A stretch of 64,000 bases of DNA from Amphritea atlantica (GTDB lineage Bacteria; Pseudomonadota; Gammaproteobacteria; Pseudomonadales; Balneatricaceae). This document shows positions 53,652-62,778 of the stretch, one piece after another (the stretch's first letter is position 1; each line of letters starts with the position of its first letter). Where the stretch lies: positions 434,001-498,000 of the forward strand of contig NZ_FOGB01000001.1 of NCBI RefSeq assembly GCF_900111095.1. The letters are read 5' to 3'. Below the pieces are notes generated by a model that saw only the letters and a list, made by a program, of their open reading frames with translations, was not told where the DNA came from and did no database searches. The position numbers and the translations under genes are program-made.

Positions 53652-54815
53652 ATGAGTGATGATATTGCTAATCTGCGAAAATTTGTGGCCCCTGAAATCG
53701 TCTTTGGGGCGGGGGCCAGAAAAACAGTCGCCAACTTTGCCCGCTCGTTTGGCGCCCGAAAAATTCTGCTGGTCTCCGATCCGGGTGTTGAGGCTGCCGG
53801 CTGGGTTACAGAGGTTGCCCAGGACCTGCAGATGGGCGGTTTCGAGTATGAACTGTTTACCGACGTATCCCCCAATCCCCGTTCCGAAGAGGTGATGAAA
53901 GGCGCGCAGATCTACACCCAGCATGGCTGTAACCTGATCGTCGCCGTGGGTGGTGGCAGCCCGATGGATTGTGCTAAAGGGATCGGTATCGTAGCGACTC
54001 ACAATCGCCACATTCTGGAGTTTGAAGGGGTGGATACCATTGAGATGGCAATCCCTCCACTGATCTTTATCCCCACCACTGCCGGGACTTCGGCAGATGT
54101 CTCGCAGTTTGCCATTATTAATGATCAGCAGGAGAGAATGAAAATCTCCATTGTCAGTAAAGCGGTGGTCCCGGATGTTTCCCTGATCGATCCGGAAACA
54201 ACCGTCACTATGGACCCTTTTCTGACCGCCTGTACCGGGGTGGATGCGCTGGTACATGCGATCGAGGCGTTTGTCTCAACCGGTTCAGGCCCGCTGACCG
54301 ATATGCACGCGCTGGATGCGATTAAACTGGTAAATGATAATCTGGTAGCGCTGGTGAAAGACCCGACCGACCTGAAACTGAGGGAGCAGGTGATGCTGGG
54401 GAGCATGAAAGCGGGGCTGGCGTTTTCTAATGCGATTCTCGGGGCGGTGCATGCTATGTCACACAGTCTGGGAGGCTTTCTCGATCTGCCCCACGGGATG
54501 TGCAACGCGATGCTGCTGGAACATGTGATCAGTTTTAACTTTAAATCGGCGGAAGATAAGTTTCGTGTGGTGGCTGAAACCATGGGGATCGACACCCGGG
54601 GGATGAGTAATCTGATGGTGCATAAACGTCTGCAGGATCGGGTGATACAGCTCAAGCGTGATGTGGGATTAGTGGAGGGGCTGGCCTCCCGGGGCGTTAA
54701 TCTCAGCGATATACCGACACTCTCTGCCAAGGCGATTAAGGACCCCTGTATTCTGACCAATCCACGCAGGTCCAGTAAGCGGGATGTCGAGGTGGTCTAT
54801 GAAGAAGCGCTCTGA
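53652..54815 (+). CDS. ercA: Iron-containing alcohol dehydrogenase, ErcA-like
   Basis: 387 residues from ATG 53652. Group III Fe-dependent dehydrogenase: NAD site VGGGSPMDCAKGIGI, iron ligands in TGVDALVHAIEAFV (Asp and His) and AVHAMSHSLGGFLDLPHG (two His). Its nearest named relative in my recall is ErcA of Pseudomonas aeruginosa, encoded beside the kinase ErcS in the network controlling ethanol oxidation. Here too a PAS kinase gene follows, overlapping by 17 bases, so the enzyme may have a sensory role or supply a metabolite to the kinase. Confidence 0.87.
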   Translation: MSDDIANLRKFVAPEIVFGAGARKTVANFARSFGARKILLVSDPGVEAAGWVTEVAQDLQMGGFEYELFTDVSPNPRSEEVMKGAQIYTQHGCNLIVAVGGGSPMDCAKGIGIVATHNRHILEFEGVDTIEMAIPPLIFIPTTAGTSADVSQFAIINDQQERMKISIVSKAVVPDVSLIDPETTVTMDPFLTACTGVDALVHAIEAFVSTGSGPLTDMHALDAIKLVNDNLVALVKDPTDLKLREQVMLGSMKAGLAFSNAILGAVHAMSHSLGGFLDLPHGMCNAMLLEHVISFNFKSAEDKFRVVAETMGIDTRGMSNLMVHKRLQDRVIQLKRDVGLVEGLASRGVNLSDIPTLSAKAIKDPCILTNPRRSSKRDVEVVYEEAL

Positions 54816-56562
54816 GGTTGAGCACTCTTCCAGCGATAAACTCACGATAGAACGGTTGATGGGGCTGGGTGGACAGTCAGCCCGTAAAAGTCACTATCCT
54901 GAACTGGTTGCCAAACTTGAAGAGTTGGAAGAGGAGCGGAATCGGTATAAATCGATCTTTGAGCATGCCCAGCATGGCATTTTTCAGGCCCGGCTGGACA
55001 GTGGCCTGGTCGCGGCGAATCCGGCACTGGCGAGGATTTGCGGCTATACCGACCCGCAGCAGCTGTGCCGACGGGTTGAGTCATTTGCCTCAGGCTTGCT
55101 GTTTGATCCTCATGAATACCCGCTTCTGCTGGGGAAACTCAAGCTTTACGGCAAGCTGTTCGGCTATGAAACCCGGTTGTTACGTCAGGATGGCAGTGCC
55201 GTTGATGTATCGTTAAATGTGCTGTTAAAAGACGATGGCCAGGGCAGCCTGATGGAAGCCTTTGTTGCCGATATTACTGAGCGCAAGAAAGCTCAGGATA
55301 AACTCAAGAAACTGAATGAAGAGCTGGAACAGCGGGTTGAAGACCGCACCCGGGAGCTGGTTTCTCTGAATCAGCAACTGGTCAGCGAGATCAATGAACG
55401 CAGCAGTATAGAGCAGGCGCTTAAAGAGGCGCGGGATGCTGCAGAACAGGCGAATAAGAGTAAAGATAAATATCTGGCGGCCGCCAGTCACGATCTGTTG
55501 CAGCCGCTGAATGCCGCCCGGTTATTGGTGTCCACCCTGCAGGAGCGGGAGCTGGCTGAAGAGAATAATCATCTGGTTGAGCGGATCCATATGGCGCTGG
55601 AGGGGGCGGAGGAGCTGCTGAGTGATCTTCTGGATATCTCCCGTCTGGATCAGAACGCGGTGCAACCTGATCTGACCAGTATCCCTCTGGATTATCTGTT
55701 CCGGATGTTGCAGGTGGAGTTTCAGCCGGTGGCCGAACAGCGCTCTGTTTCGTTGCGGGTGCTGAGTAGTGGTCTCAATATTTACAGTGATACCCGGCTA
55801 TTGATGCGGGTGCTGCGCAATTTTCTCAGCAATGCGTTTCGCTATACCCCGGCGGGCCGGGTTGTGCTGGGGGCACGTCGTCGGGGAGATCATCTTGAAC
55901 TGCAGGTGTGGGATACCGGTCCGGGTATTGCGGAAGATAAGCTCGAAGATATCTTCAGAGAGTTTCAGCAGATCGATCATCACTATCAGACCGGCCGCAA
56001 AGGGGTCGGTCTGGGGCTGGCGATTGTTGAACGGATTGCCGGAATGCTCGATCACCCGATCAGAGTCAGCTCCACGCCGGGTAAGGGCACCATGTTCAGT
56101 GTTTCGGTACCGATCAGTAGTGAACCGGTGCAGCCGATCCTGCAACCACAACAGATGCCGCAGCAGGATCTTAGTGGTCGAACAGTTCTTGTGATCGATA
56201 ATGAACAGGATATTCTGGTCAGCATGCAGGCGCTGCTGGAGCAGTGGCACTGCGAGGTTTGTATGGCTATTGACCCGGCAGAAGCGATTGAAAACTATCT
56301 CAGTAAAGGGGTAAAACCGCAGCTGATTCTGGCCGATTATCATCTGAATAATGATGCCACCGGTGTTGAAGCGATTGATCAGGTGCGGCGCTATGCCGGT
56401 TATGATATTCCCGCTGCTATTATCACCGCTGACCGCTCTCCGGAAGGGCGTAAGCTCTTTCGTGAGCGGCAGTTGCCAGTGCTGAATAAGCCGGTTAAGC
56501 CGGGAAAACTGCGGGCGTTGATCAGCCACCTGCTACAGCCCCCTCAACAGGTTGCGGAGTAA
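54799..56562 (+). CDS. Hybrid PAS histidine kinase, ErcS-like
   Basis: 587 residues, no membrane segments. Order: coiled coil (about 33-52), PAS (about 50-160), a long coiled coil (165-222), HisKA with His231 (ASHDLLQPLNAARL), HATPase (N-box NFLSNAFRYT, G-box DTGPGI and GVGLGLAIV), and a C-terminal receiver with Asp513 (LILADYHLNN). The DLLQPLNAAR H-box is typical of the ErcS/NahK group. The ATG at 54799 is behind GAGGTG and overlaps the alcohol dehydrogenase gene by 17 bases. Its output regulator is not in the window. Confidence 0.9.
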   Translation: MKKRSEVEHSSSDKLTIERLMGLGGQSARKSHYPELVAKLEELEEERNRYKSIFEHAQHGIFQARLDSGLVAANPALARICGYTDPQQLCRRVESFASGLLFDPHEYPLLLGKLKLYGKLFGYETRLLRQDGSAVDVSLNVLLKDDGQGSLMEAFVADITERKKAQDKLKKLNEELEQRVEDRTRELVSLNQQLVSEINERSSIEQALKEARDAAEQANKSKDKYLAAASHDLLQPLNAARLLVSTLQERELAEENNHLVERIHMALEGAEELLSDLLDISRLDQNAVQPDLTSIPLDYLFRMLQVEFQPVAEQRSVSLRVLSSGLNIYSDTRLLMRVLRNFLSNAFRYTPAGRVVLGARRRGDHLELQVWDTGPGIAEDKLEDIFREFQQIDHHYQTGRKGVGLGLAIVERIAGMLDHPIRVSSTPGKGTMFSVSVPISSEPVQPILQPQQMPQQDLSGRTVLVIDNEQDILVSMQALLEQWHCEVCMAIDPAEAIENYLSKGVKPQLILADYHLNNDATGVEAIDQVRRYAGYDIPAAIITADRSPEGRKLFRERQLPVLNKPVKPGKLRALISHLLQPPQQVAE

Positions 56563-56569
56563 TGTATTG

Positions 56570-56923
56570 ATGGATCGTGAGCAGCTGGAGCGGTGTCACG
56601 AGGCACTGATTAAACTGAAACAGGAGCTGAGCGAAGAGATAGCCAGTCTGGAACAGAGTGCCAGGCCTGTGCAACTGGATCAGCAGGCGGTTGGCCGGGT
56701 TTCCCGGGGGGATGCGATGCAACAACAGAGTATGGCGCTGGCCAATCTTGAACAGTGTCGTCAGCGGATGCAGGAAGTGATGCATGCAGAACAGCGTTTC
56801 AGCGAGGCTGAGTATGGTTACTGCGAACATTGCGATAGTGTGATCAGTCTGCCGCGCCTGTTGGCCCGTCCAGAAAGTCGGTTCTGTCTCAGCTGCCAGT
56901 CAGCAGTGGAGCGCACTCAATGA
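56570..56923 (+). CDS. TraR/DksA-family zinc-finger protein
   Basis: 117 residues. A coiled-coil N-terminal half (LERCHEALIKLKQELSEEIASLEQ) precedes a four-cysteine zinc finger (CEHCDSVISLPRLLARPESRFCLSC). The pattern is that of stand-alone TraR/DksA proteins that bind in the RNA polymerase secondary channel. The acidic tip residues of DksA are not obvious. The ATG at 56570 has GCGGAG upstream. It lies between two kinase genes and probably belongs to the same transcript. Confidence 0.83.
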   Translation: MDREQLERCHEALIKLKQELSEEIASLEQSARPVQLDQQAVGRVSRGDAMQQQSMALANLEQCRQRMQEVMHAEQRFSEAEYGYCEHCDSVISLPRLLARPESRFCLSCQSAVERTQ

Positions 56924-57005
56924 TCGCTTTGCACTTGTCCTATCCGCAGAGTAAGCTGGATTGCAGATGTTGAACAAGTGCTTTTAATAATCAGTGATAC
57001 AGCCG

Positions 57006-58358
57006 ATGGCCTCGAAAAAATCAAAGGATATTGCTGAAACCCCTGAACTGGCCGATGAAGCCTGGGTCAGTGTTATCCAGAAAATGGATGAAACCTATGC
57101 TGACCTGGTGCATTACCAGGTTGAGATAGAGCGGAAAAACCTCGAACTGGAGCAGACCCAGGGGTTTCTCGACAGTGTCCAGAGCGCCATGAACGACGTG
57201 CTGATCGTGTGCGATAAACAGGGCGTTATTCAGCAGGTTAACAGTGCTCTGGAGCAACTGACCGGTGAACAGGCCGACCGTCTGATAGGTAAACCCTTCG
57301 TCGAGCTGGTTGCCCAGCCTTATCAGAGCAAAATCACCGCTATTCAGAATCAGTTACGGCTTACACCGGTGCGGGACTGTGAAGTGGAACTGATGGGGCA
57401 TGAGGGGAGTGTACCCCTGGCCATGAACTGCAGTCCCCGTAAAGATAAACGGGGCCGGATGGCGGGTATGGTGATGGTTGGCCGTCCGCTGGGGGAACTG
57501 CAGAAAGCCTATAAAGAGCTGAACAAAACCCATGCAGAGCTTAAGTTGGCACAGGAGCGCCTGATTCAGTCAGAAAAGATGGCATCCCTGGGTCGCCTGG
57601 TGGCCGGTGTTGCCCACGAGCTGAATAACCCGATCAGTTTTGTCTACGGCAATATGCATGCCTTGCGCCGATACACCGAAAAACTGGTGACCTACTTTAA
57701 TGCGGTGGGTGAAAACAGCAGCAGAGAAGAGTTGCGGGCACTGCGGGAAAATCTGCGTCTCGACCGAGCGATTCAGGATCTTAATTCGCTGGTCGCCGGC
57801 ACTATGGAAGGCGCGGACCGGGTGCGGGATATTGTCCGTGATCTGCGCCAGTTCTCCTCCTGTCAGGAAGCGGAGAAAACCCTGTTCGATTTTAATCACG
57901 TGATTAAAACGGCGTTGCACTGGATTATCAAAGAGAGCAACCGACCGGTGCAGGTCGATCTTAATCTTCCGCCTCAGTTGATGGCACTGGGGCATTCCGG
58001 GCAGATACACCAGGTGATTGTCAATCTGATTCAGAACGCCGTCGATGCGATGCAACAGCAACCCCAGGCGCGGCTTGAGCTCAGTGCAGGTGAAACCGCT
58101 GAACGGGTGTGGTTCACCATACTCGATAATGGTCCGGGTCTGCCAGAGGAGCACTTGTCCCGTGTATTTGATCCGTTCTTTACCACCAAGCCAGTGGGTG
58201 AGGGAACCGGTCTCGGCCTCTCCATCAGCTATGGCATTGTCACCGAGCATGGCGGCAAATTATCACTGCATAATTATCCTTCCGGGGGCGTGATGGTAAG
58301 GTTGGAACTGCCTAAGCAAGTGCCGTTAACCGCACATCAGGAGGATAGAAATGGCTAA
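57006..58358 (+). CDS. hupT: HupT/HoxJ-like sensor kinase of the H2-sensing system
   Basis: 450 residues, soluble. A coiled coil (about 35-55), a PAS domain (about 60-160: [32 protein letters not shown]) and a second coiled coil lead to the HisKA domain with His204 ([16 protein letters not shown]) and an ATPase domain ([44 protein letters not shown]). This matches HupT/HoxJ, whose kinase activity is switched off by the HupUV sensor when H2 is present. Its 3' end overlaps hupU by eight bases. The start is uncertain: ATG 57006 or GTG 56994; neither has a good ribosome site. The cognate regulator HupR/HoxA is not in the window. Confidence 0.88.
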   Translation: MASKKSKDIAETPELADEAWVSVIQKMDETYADLVHYQVEIERKNLELEQTQGFLDSVQSAMNDVLIVCDKQGVIQQVNSALEQLTGEQADRLIGKPFVELVAQPYQSKITAIQNQLRLTPVRDCEVELMGHEGSVPLAMNCSPRKDKRGRMAGMVMVGRPLGELQKAYKELNKTHAELKLAQERLIQSEKMASLGRLVAGVAHELNNPISFVYGNMHALRRYTEKLVTYFNAVGENSSREELRALRENLRLDRAIQDLNSLVAGTMEGADRVRDIVRDLRQFSSCQEAEKTLFDFNHVIKTALHWIIKESNRPVQVDLNLPPQLMALGHSGQIHQVIVNLIQNAVDAMQQQPQARLELSAGETAERVWFTILDNGPGLPEEHLSRVFDPFFTTKPVGEGTGLGLSISYGIVTEHGGKLSLHNYPSGGVMVRLELPKQVPLTAHQEDRNG

Positions 58359-59349
58359 TCTACTCTGGCTACAGTCCGGTGGATGTGGCGGTTGCAGCAT
58401 GTCTCTGTTGAATGCTGAATCGCCGGATCTGATGACCACCCTTGATGCTGCCGGAATCCGTTTGCTGTGGCACCCCTCCCTCAGTGAGGAGAGTGGATCG
58501 GAAGTGATTGCGATATTGCAGCAGGTGATTGATGGAGCGATTCCGCTGGATATCCTCTGTATAGAGGGGTCGATGTTGATGGGACCGATGGGCACGGGCC
58601 GTTTTCACCTGATGGGAGGCACCGGTGTGCCAATGATCAACTGGGTACGGCAACTGGCAGAAAAAGCGCAATATACCGTTGCCGTCGGCAGTTGTGCGGC
58701 TTATGGTGGCATCAGTGCCGCCGGTGATAACGTTACCGAAGCGACCGGTCTGCAGTTTGATGGGGACCTGAGTGGTGGTTTGCTGGGGGCCGATTACCGT
58801 TCCGCCAGTGGTGACAAAGTGATCAATGTCGCCGGATGCCCCACCCATCCAAACTGGGTGACTGAGACACTGCTACAGATCGCCCTTGATGAATTTGATC
58901 CAGGGCAGGTGGACAATCTGGGACGTCCCCGAAGCTATGCAGATCATCTGGTTCACCATGGCTGCACCCGCAATGAGTATTACGAATATAAGGCCAGTGC
59001 CGAACAGCCTGGGCAGCAGGGTTGTATGATGGAGAATATGGGGTGCCTTGGCACTCAGGCGCATGCGGATTGCAATATCCGTCCCTGGAATGGCGAAGGC
59101 TCGTGCACCAGTGGAGGGTACGCCTGCATTAACTGCACCGCCCCTGAGTTTGAAGAGCCATCTTACGCGTTCACCAAAACCCGTAAAATTGCCGGTATTC
59201 CGGTGGGCCTGCCCACCGATATGCCGAAAGCCTGGTTTGTCGCACTGGCATCACTCTCCAAAGCGGCAACCCCGGAGCGACTGAAAACTAACGCTGTCTC
59301 TGAGCGGATCATCTATCCCCCCAGTAAGCAGAAACATGAAAAACAGTAA
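58351..59349 (+). CDS. hupU: Regulatory hydrogenase small subunit
   Basis: 332 residues. It begins without a signal peptide ([20 protein letters not shown]), unlike uptake hydrogenases, so it stays in the cytoplasm. The proximal cluster cysteines are Cys12, Cys15, Cys115 and Cys163. The second and third cluster ligands lie between His203/Cys205 and Cys262. It pairs with HupV to form the H2 sensor, closely like HupU/HoxB. It overlaps hupT by eight bases and precedes hupV by 18 bases. Confidence 0.93.
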   Translation: MANLLWLQSGGCGGCSMSLLNAESPDLMTTLDAAGIRLLWHPSLSEESGSEVIAILQQVIDGAIPLDILCIEGSMLMGPMGTGRFHLMGGTGVPMINWVRQLAEKAQYTVAVGSCAAYGGISAAGDNVTEATGLQFDGDLSGGLLGADYRSASGDKVINVAGCPTHPNWVTETLLQIALDEFDPGQVDNLGRPRSYADHLVHHGCTRNEYYEYKASAEQPGQQGCMMENMGCLGTQAHADCNIRPWNGEGSCTSGGYACINCTAPEFEEPSYAFTKTRKIAGIPVGLPTDMPKAWFVALASLSKAATPERLKTNAVSERIIYPPSKQKHEKQ

Positions 59350-59367
59350 CTGTAGTAAGCTGAGCTG

Positions 59368-60822
59368 ATGAGTCGAATTCTGGTAGGCCCGTTTAACCGG
59401 GTGGAAGGGGATCTTGAAATTACACTGGATATCGCTGATGGCCGGGTTGAAAGTGCAAAGGTTAACTCGACCATGTATCGCGGTTTTGAACAGATATTAC
59501 AGGGCAAAAACCCGCTCGATGCGCTGGTTTATACGCCCAGGATCTGTGGTATCTGTTCGGTCAGTCAGTCGGTGGCCTGTGCCTATGCACTGGCTGATGC
59601 GATGCAGATGGGGATGCCGCGCAATGGTGAACTCTGCACCAATCTGATCCTTGCCAATGAAAATATGGCAGACCTTTTAACTCATTTCTATCTCTTCTTT
59701 ATGCCGGATTTTGCCCGGCCCGTGTATGCTGCCCAACCCTGGTATGAAACCGTGGCGCGACGTTATCGTGCGGCGAGCGGGGAGGCGGCCCGGGAGATGC
59801 TGCCAGCCCGGGCAGAGTTTCTGCACCTGATGGGGTTGTTGGCTGGCAAGTGGCCCCATAGTCTGAGTATTCAGCCGGGTGGCAGCGCCAAACCGGTAGA
59901 AGCCCATGACCGGTTGAAAATGCTGGCAATACTGGCCGGTTTTCGCCGGTTTCTGGAACGCCGCCTGTTTGGCGACACACTGGAAACCATCGTTCAGTTG
60001 ACCTCAGCCGCTGAGTTGTCGCAGTGGGCGGCCCAGAAACCCTGGCAAAGTTCTGATCTGAGAACCTTTCTGCACCTGTCTCAACAGCTGCAACTGGATC
60101 AGTTGGGAGCCACGACCGTGCCGTTTATGAGTTACGGCAACTATCCGCTGGAGGGGGAGCGACTGTTCCGTCCCGGTGTTATCGATGCCCAGGGGACGCG
60201 AACACCGCTGGATAGCAACCAGATTACTGAAGACCTTTCTCATGCCTGGCTGACAGGGCAGGACAGGCCTCAGCACCCAGAGTTGGGCGTGACTCAGCCC
60301 TCTCTGGAGAATCAACAGGGCTACAGCTGGTGTAAAGCCCCGCGGCTGGATGGACAGGTGATGGAAACCGGTGCCCTGGCCCGTCAACTGAACAATGGAC
60401 ACCCTCTGATGATGGACCTGGCTGCCCGTAGCGGCGCTAATGTCCATAACCGGATACTGGCAAGATTATTGGAGCTGGCTATAGTGGTACCGCAGATGGA
60501 ACGCTGGGCGCGACAGATCGATCCCTCAGAGCGGTTTTGTTTGCACAGTGCGATGCCTGATAGCGCCATCGGTGTTGGTATGGTCGAAGCCGCCCGGGGC
60601 AGTCTGGGACACTGGCTCAGTGTTGAGAAGGGGCGAATCAGTAATTACCAGATTATCGCACCGACTACCTGGAACTTCTCCCCCCGGGATAGTCAGGGGA
60701 TTCCAGGCGCCCTCGAACAGGCGTTGCAGGGTACCCAGGTGATGGAGGGTGAGAAAGACCCGGTGTCGGTACAGCATATTGTCCGCTCATTCGATCCATG
60801 TATGGTGTGTACGGTGCATTAA
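59368..60822 (+). CDS. hupV: Regulatory hydrogenase large subunit
   Basis: 484 residues. NiFe-site ligands are RICGIC (Cys60, Cys63) and DPCMVC (Cys478, Cys481). Three features mark it as a sensor rather than an enzyme of normal type: Gln67 replaces the usual histidine of the L1 motif, Ile62 and Phe110 occupy the gas-channel positions reported for Ralstonia HoxC, and the protein ends at TVH with no C-terminal maturation peptide. It should report H2 to the HupT kinase. Its last codons and stop form one copy of the 22-bp repeat that brackets the following island. Confidence 0.94.
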   Translation: MSRILVGPFNRVEGDLEITLDIADGRVESAKVNSTMYRGFEQILQGKNPLDALVYTPRICGICSVSQSVACAYALADAMQMGMPRNGELCTNLILANENMADLLTHFYLFFMPDFARPVYAAQPWYETVARRYRAASGEAAREMLPARAEFLHLMGLLAGKWPHSLSIQPGGSAKPVEAHDRLKMLAILAGFRRFLERRLFGDTLETIVQLTSAAELSQWAAQKPWQSSDLRTFLHLSQQLQLDQLGATTVPFMSYGNYPLEGERLFRPGVIDAQGTRTPLDSNQITEDLSHAWLTGQDRPQHPELGVTQPSLENQQGYSWCKAPRLDGQVMETGALARQLNNGHPLMMDLAARSGANVHNRILARLLELAIVVPQMERWARQIDPSERFCLHSAMPDSAIGVGMVEAARGSLGHWLSVEKGRISNYQIIAPTTWNFSPRDSQGIPGALEQALQGTQVMEGEKDPVSVQHIVRSFDPCMVCTVH

Positions 60823-60829
60823 CGCCTTT
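60808..60829. repeat. 22-bp direct repeat, left copy
   Basis: Begins TGTACGGTGC and ends ACGCCTTT; includes the last codons and stop of hupV. Identical to 63121-63142, 2313 bases away. Confidence 0.92.
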
Positions 60830-60834
60830 AACGT

Positions 60835-60954
60835 TCATCCTACCATTCCCTGGCTTTGTAGCTGCTGACAAAACCCTTTGGCAATAGGATCAAACTTCTG
60901 GACAAGTGAGTTGATATCAGTGGTATTAACGGTCTTAGATAATATGGCTTTCAT
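60835..60954 (-). CDS. 39-residue ORF paralogous to the N-terminus of the next remnant
   Basis: ATG at 60954 encodes 39 residues containing ILSKTV, TTD, LVQKF, PIAKGFC and ending MVG, immediately inside the left repeat. It aligns with the product at 61398-61225 (LSKTV, TTD, LV, F, IA, FC, VG shared), which continues further. So this looks like a copy cut off at the island boundary. No function is recognised. Confidence 0.45.
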   Translation of the reverse strand: MKAILSKTVNTTDINSLVQKFDPIAKGFCQQLQSQGMVG

Positions 60955-61059
60955 CTGAGTATTTGCAGTCACCGACGGCTTCGCTTATTCTTGGTTTATG
61001 GGGTTAGCTTCCTATGGATATGGTGTATCTATAGCGTGTGAATAGTTTAAACTACATTC

Positions 61060-61398
61060 CCCGTTGCATCAGTCACCAAGTATGGACTACCAAGATGCGG
61101 TATCTCTTCTTTAGGAGCAATATCTGAAACACTGAGGTATATCGCAGTCACTTCACTTTAATCACGACTGCTAGGTTGCCGCCTGGTCTACTACAGCAGC
61201 GCATCACCCTGCCAGGTAGTGAATTCAAACTCTGTACCTTGCCACTTTAACATCTATCTTAAGCTTTCTGCCCACATGGTCATTATTCAGGAGCGCAAGG
61301 CAGAAGCTACGGGCTATTGTTTCAAAGGCCTCAACCAGCAGCGCGACATCTGTAGTCGGTATTATATCGACTGTCTTGGATAAAGTGCTTTTCGTCAA
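61060..61398 (-). pseudogene. Decayed small gene with frameshift and stops
   Basis: A TTG-started frame (61398-61225) gives 57 residues (LSKTVDIIPTTDVALLVEAF, then IARSFCLALLNNDHVG). Shifting frame after KIDVK gives a better continuation (WQGTEFEFTTWQGDALL, then stops), and the same frame resumes as VTAIYLSVSDIAPKEEIPHL and ends near 61060. The whole looks like a gene for about 110 residues broken by a frameshift and stop codons. Its beginning is paralogous to the ORF at 60835-60954. Family unknown. Confidence 0.45.
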
Positions 61399-61423
61399 TA
61401 TGCCATCTCATCAACTGGCTGAT

Positions 61424-61918
61424 TTATTTTGAATTATGTTCTTCTATGAGTGCGGGCTTATCTTGGATCTCTGTTTCTTCGCTTTCAAATAAGGGTTTTC
61501 CATATACATATTCATAAATATTGCTTAGCGTCGCAAAGCCCAAATCTTGTAATAATACAACAATAAAAATGAAGTAAGCGATTACGGCCACGACAAGAAA
61601 CATGATGCCAGCGAGGAAGTTAAAACCACATAGAATAGATGCTATAGCGAATATGCCAGCTCCATGGCCTATCAGATTGGATAGTACTGCCAACCTGAAT
61701 TGAAATTTTGGAGTGGTATCTAGTGTTTCATCTTCTTTAGGAAGAAGGATAAGGGATAGGACTAGAGCAGGAATTGCTATACCAATGAATATTGATGCGA
61801 ACGATTGATAGCCTGTAATTTGATCTTTGGATAATAGATCAAGCAACAGTAGGAGGAGAAAGCCTATATGGGCTTGGGCTGCTTTAGCGTCTGTATAGTG
61901 CTGGGTATTAATAGCCAT
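61424..61918 (-). CDS. Hypothetical four-span membrane protein
   Basis: 164 residues with about four hydrophobic segments (about 18-30, 40-58, 76-98, 103-128) and a polar C-terminal tail with acidic residues (LFESEETEIQDKPALIEEH). A ribosome site (AAGGAAA) lies before ATG 61918. No family recognised. Codon use is AT-rich compared with the rest of the window. It lies inside the repeat-bounded island. Confidence 0.7.
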   Translation of the reverse strand: MAINTQHYTDAKAAQAHIGFLLLLLLDLLSKDQITGYQSFASIFIGIAIPALVLSLILLPKEDETLDTTPKFQFRLAVLSNLIGHGAGIFAIASILCGFNFLAGIMFLVVAVIAYFIFIVVLLQDLGFATLSNIYEYVYGKPLFESEETEIQDKPALIEEHNSK

Positions 61919-62059
61919 GCGTTTTCCTTAACGTAGTTGAGATTGGGCGTGTAGATTGCCCGAGATCAGCGGAGAAGGGAATAGGGGCTTGTACCCATTG
62001 TGGAGTGCCAGAAGCAACAAAAGCTCCCACGGAAGCTTTTTTAGTCGTAGTGGTCGTTT

Positions 62060-62407
62060 CTAAGCACGTGAGGTTTGCTGCTTATAAGTTTTTCGGATCT
62101 CCTCACCTTCTTTTGCGGTAGGAATATCGGTAAATGATATATTTACCTGTTTTCCAATAATTTGAGCTGCTGCTGCTAAAGTTTTTAAGCTAAGGCTTGT
62201 GTTAGCAGGATCCAGCAATCTATCAACTTGAGATCGACTGCTGTGCATTTCTATGGCAAAACGGGCTTTTGTGAGCTGAGTTTCTGCAAGTGCTTGCTGT
62301 ATCTCCCAAGCAATTACACGTTTCATTGCTTCTGCAGTACATTCCTCGAGAATATCTTCTTCTTCGAGAAAATCATCAAACCCACTTCCAAGGTATTGAT
62401 TAGTCAT
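62060..62407 (-). CDS. HTH antitoxin (HigA-like)
   Basis: 115 residues. A central XRE-type helix-turn-helix (AWEIQQALAETQLTKARFAIEMHSSRSQVDRLLDPANTSLSLKTLAAAAQIIG, about 33-83) follows an acidic N-terminus. It starts 17 bases after the toxin gene ends, the toxin-first order of higBA. It should neutralise the toxin and repress the operon. Part of the island. Confidence 0.85.
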   Translation of the reverse strand: MTNQYLGSGFDDFLEEEDILEECTAEAMKRVIAWEIQQALAETQLTKARFAIEMHSSRSQVDRLLDPANTSLSLKTLAAAAQIIGKQVNISFTDIPTAKEGEEIRKTYKQQTSRA

Positions 62408-62424
62408 ATAATTCTCTCATTCTA

Positions 62425-62778
62425 CTAACGATGCACATCATCGCGACGGTTTTTTGCTAAATCTAGGTCGGGCTTAGGTGTTTTCTGACTCTTCTTGATG
62501 AACCCATGTAAAAGAACCATTACCTCTTGGTATACAGTGAAAAGGACTCTCGCAATACGAGAGTCAGATATATCACTCCTTACTTCCCAGAGGTCTTTGT
62601 CCATTTTGGTAACCAGGGGCTTTCCTTTAGGCCATCCAAACTCGACTTCTTTTATATCCTTTCCGATTGCTGACTTATCTTCTTTTTTTTGGTCTTTAAG
62701 CCAGTCTCTAACAGGCTCATTACCAATTTCAGTTTTAAAAAAGACAGCTTGGATAATTTTCTTAGGTTTATCTTCCAT
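62425..62778 (-). CDS. RelE/HigB-family toxin (Gp49-like)
   Basis: 117 residues. EPVRDWLKDQKKEDKSAIGKDIKEVEFGWPKGKPLVTKMDKDLWEVRSDI and ARVLFTVYQEVMVLLHGFIKKSQKTP match the phage-derived Gp49-like HigB group, ribosome-dependent mRNA endonucleases. The conserved LWEVR and HGFIKKSQKTP segments are intact, so it is probably active. Encoded first in the pair with the antitoxin gene. Confidence 0.88.
   Translation of the reverse strand: MEDKPKKIIQAVFFKTEIGNEPVRDWLKDQKKEDKSAIGKDIKEVEFGWPKGKPLVTKMDKDLWEVRSDISDSRIARVLFTVYQEVMVLLHGFIKKSQKTPKPDLDLAKNRRDDVHR

Noticed and set aside
58351-60822. Energy-conserving uptake hydrogenase
   Set aside because: No signal peptide on the small subunit, no C-terminal peptide on the large subunit, Gln in the L1 motif and a kinase gene in front all indicate a sensor.
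62228-62428. Plus-strand frame opposite the antitoxin gene
   Set aside because: Shadow of the antitoxin gene, which has a helix-turn-helix and the expected order with the toxin.
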